DNA of 64,000 nt from Stieleria magnilauensis (GTDB taxonomy: Bacteria; Planctomycetota; Planctomycetia; Pirellulales; Pirellulaceae), in assembly GCA_007753675.1 (NCBI GenBank), contig CP036432.1, positions 3,322,394 through 3,386,393 on the forward strand, given 5' to 3'. Position 1 is the first letter of the stretch. The number at the start of each line of letters is the position of its first letter. A program made the position numbers and the translations under genes. The notes beneath the pieces were generated by a model. The model was not told the DNA's origin, ran no database searches, and saw only the letters and a program-made list of their open reading frames with translations. Positions 58,068 to 64,000 of this stretch are shown piece by piece.

Positions 58068-58103
58068 ATTCCCTGCCTTACGCAAGCTGCAAGCTTACGA
58101 AAC

Positions 58104-58622
58104 TTAGTCTTCGGTCTCGACGACTTCCACCGCCGCGTCCTGGGTCGTCTCCAGACGCCGCGCCCCGACGATCGCCAAGATTCCCAGCACCAACAATAGC
58201 GTTCCACAGACTCGCAGGGCAGAAACCGGTGTCTTCGGATTGCCCAGCAACCCGTAATGATCCAGCAGCAGCGCCGCCAGTGTTTGCCCCGTCATGACGG
58301 CGGCAAACCAGGGCAGCGAGCCGATCCGCGGCACAATGAACAGCGACGTCGAAACCATCACCACACCGATCGCACCCCCGAACCAGATCCACCAAGGCAA
58401 TTGACGCGGCGACACGGCGAACACGGGGGGGAATTCCCCGACCACCATCGTCAGCACCAACAGAATCAGCGTCCCGCTGCCGAAGGAGATCAACGAGGCT
58501 TGCAACGGGTGAGCGACGCTCTTGCCCAGTGATCCGTTGATGCTCGGTTGAGCACCGAGCAGACCGCCGGCCAACAAGCCGACGAAAATCGCGATCAAAA
58601 AAAAGGTGGTGGAGTGGTTCAA
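58104..58622 (-). CDS. YdcZ/DUF606 (DMT-type) membrane transporter
   Basis: 172 residues from a TTG at 58622 that overlaps the stop of the receiver gene; the frame runs upstream to 58700 over that gene. Five transmembrane segments are visible (FFLIAIFVGLLAGGLLGA; ASLISFGSGTLILLVLTMVV; WWIWFGGAIGVVMVSTSLFI; GSLPWFAAVMTGQTLAALLL; GTLLLVLGILAIVGA). The GAQPSINGSLG stretch is typical of YdcZ. Probably exports or imports a small organic compound; substrate unknown. Last gene of a coupled set. Confidence 0.88.
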   Translation of the reverse strand: MNHSTTFFLIAIFVGLLAGGLLGAQPSINGSLGKSVAHPLQASLISFGSGTLILLVLTMVVGEFPPVFAVSPRQLPWWIWFGGAIGVVMVSTSLFIVPRIGSLPWFAAVMTGQTLAALLLDHYGLLGNPKTPVSALRVCGTLLLVLGILAIVGARRLETTQDAAVEVVETED

Positions 58623-58996
58623 TTTGAACCCAGGTACGGCTGAAGCAGTTCGACGGTCCTCGAGTCTCGCAAGGCAAGCTTTCCGAAACCCCGCACGCAA
58701 CCGGCCTCCATCGCCGCCTGCTGGTGTTCCTCGTAATTGGTCACCAACATCACCGGCACGTCGGCGAGATCCTCTTCGGCTTTGATCGCGTTGACGACTT
58801 CCATCCCATCAGAGTAGTCCCGATCAAGTTTCCGATTGACGGTCACCAGCGCGACGTCACGCTGGCGGAGCAACTTGAGCGTTTCTTCCGCGTCGTGCGA
58901 TTGCACGACGACGGCATCAAAGTTGGAAGTCACAAACTGACGGATCGAGTGAAAATCGGGGCCACAATTGCCACAGTCCACGACGGTCTTCGTCAT
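58619..58996 (-). CDS. Receiver-domain protein lacking phospho-acceptor Asp
   Basis: 125 residues, single receiver-like domain without output domain. The strand-3 position that normally holds the phosphorylated Asp is Asn54 (ALVTVNRKLDRDYSDGMEVV). The N-terminal acidic pocket reads VVDCGNCGPD. The conserved Thr (LVTN, T86) and Lys (GFGK, K106) are kept. This suggests a phosphorylation-independent switch or a binding domain. Overlaps on both sides (4 nt with the PQQ protein before, TTGA with the transporter after) tie it to them. Confidence 0.8.
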   Translation of the reverse strand: MTKTVVDCGNCGPDFHSIRQFVTSNFDAVVVQSHDAEETLKLLRQRDVALVTVNRKLDRDYSDGMEVVNAIKAEEDLADVPVMLVTNYEEHQQAAMEAGCVRGFGKLALRDSRTVELLQPYLGSN

Positions 58997-61350
58997 TGCG
59001 ATTGCTTCTCGATTGCGAACAACTTGTCTTTGGTGCTGATGTAGATCCGACCATTGGCCGCGATCGGCGTGCTGTAGACGCTGCTGCCCATGTTGATTTC
59101 TTCGATCGGCTCGTTGTACTGCGGACCGAATTGGAAAATCGCCACGTCGCCGTCTTCGTCGCCCACGTAGACGTGGCCGTCACTGATCAGCGGGCTGCCC
59201 CAGCTTTGTGCGAACATGTCATAGGTAAAGTGGACCTTGGCCTCGCCGTTCTCGCCACGGGCATCCAGGCAGTGCAGCAATCCCGAAAAGTCGGCGACGT
59301 AGATCACGTCGTCTTTGATCGCACAGGTGCCGATCGTTCGGTGCATTTCCTCTTCGAAGTCGATTTCGCCGTCATCGTTGTTGTCGGACAACGAGTAGTG
59401 CCAAACCACGGCCGAATTCGGGTTGTCGACCGCGATTTCACCCTTTTCGGGTTCAACGGCTTGGATCCGTTTGTGGGGGATCTCGGTGCGGCTGTCGCCT
59501 TCGACCTTCATCGCCAGTTGCGGTGAAACGTTGCCCCGCTTGGTGGGATCGATGCACCAGAAGTGGCCTTCGCCCTCACCGTGCTCGGGGTCCTGTCCGA
59601 CCGCGATGTAAACCAGATCGTTGTAGACGACGGGCGTCGCGATCAGATTGTTTCGAGTGCCTTCGCCGCCGATGACCCACTTGGATTCCTTCGGGTTGCA
59701 GTCGAATCTCCACAGCAGCTCCGGCTTGCCATCGACGCCGCCATCCGCTTTGAAGCTGTACAACCATCCGTCTCCGCCGCAAAACAAGACCTGCGGCACG
59801 CCGCCGAGCACGGCGACCGTGGGACTGGACCATTGGCCGTGAAGAATGTTGGATCCCGGCGAGCTGTCCTGCCACAGCAATTCACCGGTGTTCTTGTTCA
59901 TGCACAGGAACGTCGGTGCATCGGGAGCGGGCAGGTTCAAGTGCGATTCGTCCAGTCCGTTGCTGGTGTTGACGAACAAGTAATCGCCATAGCTGGTCAC
60001 GCTGCACGAGCACATGTTGTGCTGGCTGGTCCCCAGTTCCTCCATCATGTTGTAGATCCAGATGGTGTCGGCGTCGCGTTTGTCATGAATGCCCAAGCTC
60101 TTGAACACGCTCAACCGCGGGCCGGCCTTCTTGAGTTCAAAGGTGCGATCGACGCCGCCGAAGTTCCCGCTGGCAACCCAGCCGGCGCCTTCGTTGACAC
60201 TTTCAATTTTGACATCACCACTGACCTCTTCGCCGGCCGTTTTGAGCGCTTCGACCAGACCGTCGGACAGTTTGCCTTCGCCGAGTGCCGCCACCGCCGC
60301 CTTGCCGGCGTCGCTGGCGAGCATCAGTTCCGCGACAAACGCCGTTTCCTCTGTCACCGGACCGTCGTCTTCGCCGTCATAAAACCCTTCGACGTCGAGA
60401 CAGCGGACTTCACCACGGCTGGTCACAAACCATAACCGGTTGCCTTCGACCAGCGGTGCACAGCAGATCCCCTGCAACGGCCAGTCGTGGACGCGACCGG
60501 TGATCAGCTTTTCGCTGCTGTGCTGCCACAAGAATTCTCCATCGGCTTCGTTGAAGGCCAACAAGCATCCCAAGTCGACTTGGGAAGGATAACGTTTCAG
60601 GTGTCCGGCACCGTTGTTGGTTCCGACGAACACCCGACCGCCGGCGACGACGGGATTCCCGTACGTCTGGCTGCCCAGATTGGCGTACCACACGATGTTT
60701 TCGGCGTTGCTGTTGTCCCACTCTCCCGTCCGCCGATCAAACTTGCCGATGTTCCAACTTCGCGGCAATCCGGTCACACCCGGCGTGTTGTTTCGCAATC
60801 GCGTTCCGCCCCATTGCGGCCAGTCCTTTCCGCTCGCCATCACTTCGTTGGGGTCCGAAACTTCGGAAACCAACGTGGGCGGCGATGTCTGGTTTTCCAC
60901 CTTGGCATCGCTGGTCGGTTTGGCGGCGACCTTGGCAACGGGTTCACTGGCTTTCGGCTCGCTGGCAACCGGCTCGCTGGCAACCGGCTCGCTGGCAACC
61001 GGCTCGCTGGCAACCGGTTCGCTGGCTTTGGGTTCGCTGGGAACCGGTTCGCTGGCGATCGGCTCGGCCGCTGCCGGCTGGACCACTTCGACGGCGGGTT
61101 TGACCGGCATCGGCACTTCGGCAACCGGGGTTTCAGCCGCGACGGTGGTGTTGGCCGTCGTGTTGGACGCCCAGCGGGCCGACGTGGTCGTGTTGCTGCC
61201 GGTTGTATTACTGCCCGACGTGTTGCTGGTTTCCGCGGCACGCGGCACGGCGGTCGGTGGCTTGCAACCACTGAACGCGACGGTGGTCAGCGTGCCGAGG
61301 CAGAAAGCAGCCAAAATCATCGAGAACGCCGAGAGTTCTTGTTTTCGCAT
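58993..61350 (-). CDS. PQQ-propeller-like secreted/lipoprotein with SEPVA repeats
   Basis: 785 residues. Signal peptide with a lipobox-like VAFSGC (Cys29). A low-complexity linker at about 60-160 holds SEPVA repeats encoded by 15-bp units. The rest is a beta-propeller of PQQ/pyrrolo-quinoline type (WPQWGG, YGNPVVAGGRVFVGTNNG, GEFLWQHSS, NKNTGELLWQDSSPG, ATPVVYNDLVYIAVGQ). Whether PQQ is bound is unclear; many such proteins are scaffolds. It heads an operon with the pseudo-receiver and the transporter. Confidence 0.9.
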   Translation of the reverse strand: MRKQELSAFSMILAAFCLGTLTTVAFSGCKPPTAVPRAAETSNTSGSNTTGSNTTTSARWASNTTANTTVAAETPVAEVPMPVKPAVEVVQPAAAEPIASEPVPSEPKASEPVASEPVASEPVASEPVASEPKASEPVAKVAAKPTSDAKVENQTSPPTLVSEVSDPNEVMASGKDWPQWGGTRLRNNTPGVTGLPRSWNIGKFDRRTGEWDNSNAENIVWYANLGSQTYGNPVVAGGRVFVGTNNGAGHLKRYPSQVDLGCLLAFNEADGEFLWQHSSEKLITGRVHDWPLQGICCAPLVEGNRLWFVTSRGEVRCLDVEGFYDGEDDGPVTEETAFVAELMLASDAGKAAVAALGEGKLSDGLVEALKTAGEEVSGDVKIESVNEGAGWVASGNFGGVDRTFELKKAGPRLSVFKSLGIHDKRDADTIWIYNMMEELGTSQHNMCSCSVTSYGDYLFVNTSNGLDESHLNLPAPDAPTFLCMNKNTGELLWQDSSPGSNILHGQWSSPTVAVLGGVPQVLFCGGDGWLYSFKADGGVDGKPELLWRFDCNPKESKWVIGGEGTRNNLIATPVVYNDLVYIAVGQDPEHGEGEGHFWCIDPTKRGNVSPQLAMKVEGDSRTEIPHKRIQAVEPEKGEIAVDNPNSAVVWHYSLSDNNDDGEIDFEEEMHRTIGTCAIKDDVIYVADFSGLLHCLDARGENGEAKVHFTYDMFAQSWGSPLISDGHVYVGDEDGDVAIFQFGPQYNEPIEEINMGSSVYSTPIAANGRIYISTKDKLFAIEKQSQ
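60961..61020. repeat. 15-bp in-frame tandem repeat, four copies
   Basis: GCTGGCAACCGGCTC units, last one slightly changed, encode SEPVA in the linker of the propeller protein. Confidence 0.95.
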
Positions 61351-61471
61351 TGCGATGGGGTCAGTTGACCTGGTGTGGGGTGGGAAAGGGCAATGGGGGA
61401 GGGAAACTCATTCTAGGCAACACGACCGATGAATCAAATGATCGGCCGTAATGCGGAATGAAGCCCCCCTG

Positions 61472-63736
61472 CTATGGTTCGTTGCTGTTTTCAACGACTT
61501 CGATATTGTCCAAGTAAATTTCCGCGACCTTTGCGTTGCCGTAAAGGCCTGGGCTGGCAGCCAAATTGGGCGATTCGTCTCGTACCGTGAGTGTCCATTC
61601 TTCGGGCTCCTCCTGATCGCGGGGCCAGACCTTGCCGCGGACGACAGCCACCTGAGCGGGGGCTTCGCTCTCCAAATCGACCCGCAGCTTCATCCGGTAC
61701 CACTGGTCCTCTGACCACGGAAACGCCGCAACATCCGAGGCGCGTTCTTCGGAGGACGCCCACGTCCGGATTTGAACCTGTTGGGCTTCGCCCATTAAGT
61801 CGAGCACATAACCGTGGGCCGTCAACCCGATGTCCGGTAGGGCGCCCAACGCCCGCTGACCGCGGACGTCGGCGGAAATGGTGTATTCCGACAGATCGCT
61901 CGGTCCCATCCAGGCACGGCTTCGAGCCCCCTTGGGGATCGTGCTGATCTTGGTCAACGCCGCCGAACCGTCGATCTCGCGAATCACGTGACGGTATCGG
62001 GCACCGACCCACGACAGGGGCGGATCGGACAGGCCGTCAAAGGTAAATTTCCAGGGCAACGGGGGCACGATCCGCACGCGGGCCGTCCCGGTGGCCTCGC
62101 CCAACTGGGCGACGACCTGGACCCCGGTGTGAGCCGCGTCCGTCGCGGCGGTCAACTTGTTGCCGTCGATCGACGCCGCGCCGCCTTCGACTCGGAATGT
62201 CACGCCGCTGGGTGTTTCCAATTTTTGTCCGATCGCGTTGAACACGTTGACCTTGTACTCGATCGACTCGCCGGGCTGGATCAAGGCTTCGACCGGAACG
62301 ATCTGGACCTGAGCGATCTGCGTGTCCTCGGCAACAGGGCGTTCTTCCCCATAGGCGTCGCTCATCGATTGGTCGGACTGCTTGGCCGCCTCATTGCTGA
62401 TGCAATACAGGTTCCGCGTGCTTTGGAAGTACAAGCGTCCGTCGGCGACGATCGGCGAGGCGACAAAGGATTCGCTGCGCAGTCGTCCGTCATTGATCAC
62501 TTCGAACCCGTCGGCGATCGGCTTGACGATCGACCAACGACCATTTTCGGTCGTCACATAGATTTTACCGTCGGCGTACAACAGTGCCGATTTCTGGCGG
62601 CTGTCGGCAAACCGTTCTTGTTCGACAATCGGTTCTCCCGTTTCGGCATCGAAGACCCACATCTTGCAGCGGTCATCGACCAGGTACAAACGCCCGTCGA
62701 CGAGCACGGGTTCACTGAATCCCGCGACGACTTCGTACTGCTTCCACAGCTCACTGGCTTGGGTTTGATCGCCGGTGCCGGAAATTTTGACCGCCGCGAC
62801 GGCGCCCATCACGTTGGCCCATTCGCCGACGTTCTCTTCATTGTGGCTGCAGAACACCTTGTCACCGACAACCAGGGGAGCGGCAAACAGGCCGCGGCGC
62901 GACAATTCGTAGTTCCAGAGTTGCTTTCCGGTTCGCGGCTGAATGCCCCAGACCTGGCCGTCGCCAAAACCCATGATCAACTGTCGTTGACCGTCGATGG
63001 TTGTGATCGTCGGCGCAGAGTAAGACGTATCGTAGGGCAGATCACGCGTTCCGCTGAACCAAACGAATTCGCCCGTCAGCTTGTCCAGTGCCAGGATCCG
63101 GTGGTTGGGTTTGGCGTAGTCGCCCCAGTTGATGATGATCCCGCTAATGATCACCAAATCTTCGTGAACGATGGGAAAATTCGTCCGGCCGCCGTAGGTG
63201 CTGAGCATTCCGAATTGCTCGTGCAACGGGACCTGCCAAAGCGTCTCGCCCGTTTCCCCGTCCATGCACTGAAAGACGTCACAAGCGCCCAGAACATACA
63301 CGTTGCCCGATTCGGGATCGGCGACGACGCTGGTCCACCCGATCCGTTCTGCGGGGACATCGGACAGCCAGACGTTGTAGCTGTTTTCCCAAATCGTCTC
63401 GCCGGTCTTGGCATCGAGACAAACGACTTTCTCACCCTCACGCTCGGTGTCGGGTAGATGCCGCTGGATCGTGTAAAGCCGTCCCCCCATCACCACCGGG
63501 GTACAGAAACTGCCAATGTCTTCGCGTTTCCAAAGCAGATTGCTGCCGTCGCCTCCCTTGGAATCCCAGTCGTCGGGCAAACCGCTGACGTCGGCGGTCC
63601 CGTCCATGTTGGGGCCGCGCCAATAGGGCCAATCGGCCGCCGATGCGGCCACCCCGAGCCACAACATCGGGAGCATCAACAGGAAGGGGAACGCCGCATG
63701 GAGTCGACGTTGGAAGTCAAAAGTTGGTCGCGTCAT
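61472..63736 (-). CDS. PQQ-propeller-like secreted protein with C-terminal sandwich
   Basis: 754 residues from the ATG at 63736 (MTRPTFDFQRRLHAAFPFLL); an ATG at 63787 adds 17 residues and weakens the signal peptide. Signal peptide ends near VAASA. The propeller begins with WPYWRGPNMDG and includes AKTGETIWEN, GETGETLWQVP, DKLTGEFVWFSG, RTGKQLWNYE and GETGEPIVEQ. After it a beta-sandwich-like part (about 600-754, SDLSEYTISADVRGQRALGA) resembles LamG/concanavalin-like domains seen in planctomycete proteins. It is probably exported and binds a polysaccharide or quinone cofactor; not proven. The other propeller gene follows 121 bp downstream. Confidence 0.88.
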   Translation of the reverse strand: MTRPTFDFQRRLHAAFPFLLMLPMLWLGVAASAADWPYWRGPNMDGTADVSGLPDDWDSKGGDGSNLLWKREDIGSFCTPVVMGGRLYTIQRHLPDTEREGEKVVCLDAKTGETIWENSYNVWLSDVPAERIGWTSVVADPESGNVYVLGACDVFQCMDGETGETLWQVPLHEQFGMLSTYGGRTNFPIVHEDLVIISGIIINWGDYAKPNHRILALDKLTGEFVWFSGTRDLPYDTSYSAPTITTIDGQRQLIMGFGDGQVWGIQPRTGKQLWNYELSRRGLFAAPLVVGDKVFCSHNEENVGEWANVMGAVAAVKISGTGDQTQASELWKQYEVVAGFSEPVLVDGRLYLVDDRCKMWVFDAETGEPIVEQERFADSRQKSALLYADGKIYVTTENGRWSIVKPIADGFEVINDGRLRSESFVASPIVADGRLYFQSTRNLYCISNEAAKQSDQSMSDAYGEERPVAEDTQIAQVQIVPVEALIQPGESIEYKVNVFNAIGQKLETPSGVTFRVEGGAASIDGNKLTAATDAAHTGVQVVAQLGEATGTARVRIVPPLPWKFTFDGLSDPPLSWVGARYRHVIREIDGSAALTKISTIPKGARSRAWMGPSDLSEYTISADVRGQRALGALPDIGLTAHGYVLDLMGEAQQVQIRTWASSEERASDVAAFPWSEDQWYRMKLRVDLESEAPAQVAVVRGKVWPRDQEEPEEWTLTVRDESPNLAASPGLYGNAKVAEIYLDNIEVVENSNEP

Positions 63737-63840
63737 GGGAAGGCAAACAGGCAGGAAGGAAGATTGGGCAACGGACGAAGTGGGCATGGTCGCTATCTTA
63801 ACTGGACTGGCCGAGGTTCATGAGCCCTGTTCATGAGCCC

Positions 63841-64000
63841 TCAGTCGAAGTGTTCGTCGGCAGGGTCAAAATTGGGTAAGCAAACGATCACCACCTGCAT
63901 GCATCCGACCGCACGGTGTCGAGTGCCGGGGGGGATCAAAACCGAAGTCTTAGGACGTACAGGGTGCAATCGGCCGTCCAGCTCGATCGCGGCGTCATCG
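63841..64000 (-). CDS. Cupin-domain protein, C-terminal part only
   Basis: The frame enters from the right edge and ends with TGA at 63843-63841; about 52 residues are visible. LDGRLHPVRPKTSVLIPPGT then RHRAVG looks like the end of a cupin barrel (PPGTxHxxxN-like), and MQVVIVCLPNFDPADEHFD closes it. Cupins bind metals and may be oxygenases, isomerases or regulators. Only the tail is seen. A direct repeat of TTCATGAGCCCT lies just left (63816-63842). Confidence 0.7.
   Translation of the reverse strand, partial: DDAAIELDGRLHPVRPKTSVLIPPGTRHRAVGCMQVVIVCLPNFDPADEHFD

Noticed and set aside
63816..63842. Attachment-site-like direct repeat TTCATGAGCCCT
   Set aside because: Two adjacent 12-bp copies only, with no integrase or tRNA next to them. 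Probably a local duplication.

Overview
The window comes from a planctomycete, most likely a Pirellulaceae member close to Rhodopirellula or Stieleria. This is inferred from gene content: a DUF1549/DUF1553 c-type cytochrome followed by a DUF1501 protein, a PVC-type CxxCH haem protein with a HEAT-like middle, proteins carrying the LEPR-XLL N-terminal signature, a WD40 Ser/Thr kinase coupled to an ECF-type sigma factor, PQQ-propeller secreted proteins, and many short palindromic intergenic repeats. It looks like chromosome. I see no phage, transposase, CRISPR array or plasmid gene.

Layout. 1-7.7 kb: the N-terminal part of a large LEPR-XLL secreted protein, a Cys-rich membrane protein, a zinc-ribbon membrane protein and a short DUF4347 protein. 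8.0 kb: tRNA-Leu(UAA). 8.2-13.3 kb: HrpB helicase, a secreted His-rich protein and an SGNH hydrolase. 13.4-22.2 kb: DUF1549/1553, DUF1501 and the PVC-type haem protein. 22.3-29.9 kb (minus): FolC-like ligase, a phosphopantetheinyl transferase, then a sigma factor translationally coupled to a WD40 kinase. 30.0-34.8 kb: three overlapping genes for an ABC exporter (ATPase, permease, membrane-anchored accessory protein). 34.9-36.2 kb: ribulose-phosphate epimerase overlapping a histidine-phosphatase-like protein that lacks its catalytic histidine. 36.7-43.9 kb: NAD-dependent epimerase, secreted and membrane proteins, a DUF4112 plus LigD_N-like pair, and an EEP-family protein. 44.3-47 kb: a candidate c-di-GMP-I (GEMM) riboswitch ahead of a secreted protein and two TadE/TadG-like pilus genes. 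47.2-50.9 kb: RecQ, a GspE/PilB-type ATPase and a small membrane protein. 50.9-53.5 kb: gene-poor DNA with a decayed gene and a FixJ-like regulator. 53.6-58 kb: a conserved unknown, a UbiE-like methyltransferase and a second sigma factor coupled to a pseudokinase. 58.1-63.8 kb: two PQQ-propeller proteins, a pseudo-receiver and a YdcZ-type transporter. The right edge cuts a cupin gene.

Recurring themes. (1) Signalling proteins that keep their fold but lack catalytic residues: a histidine-phosphatase-like protein, a kinase-like protein and a receiver. Each is translationally coupled to a functional-looking neighbour. (2) Long inverted-repeat elements in several families; two of them contribute to or abut stop codons. 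(3) In-frame minisatellites (12, 15 or 18 bp units) inside eight unrelated genes. (4) A putative c-di-GMP riboswitch in front of surface and pilus genes, which I consider the most interesting regulatory signal here.

No database search was possible. Family names rest on motifs and general resemblance, and starts were chosen by eye.
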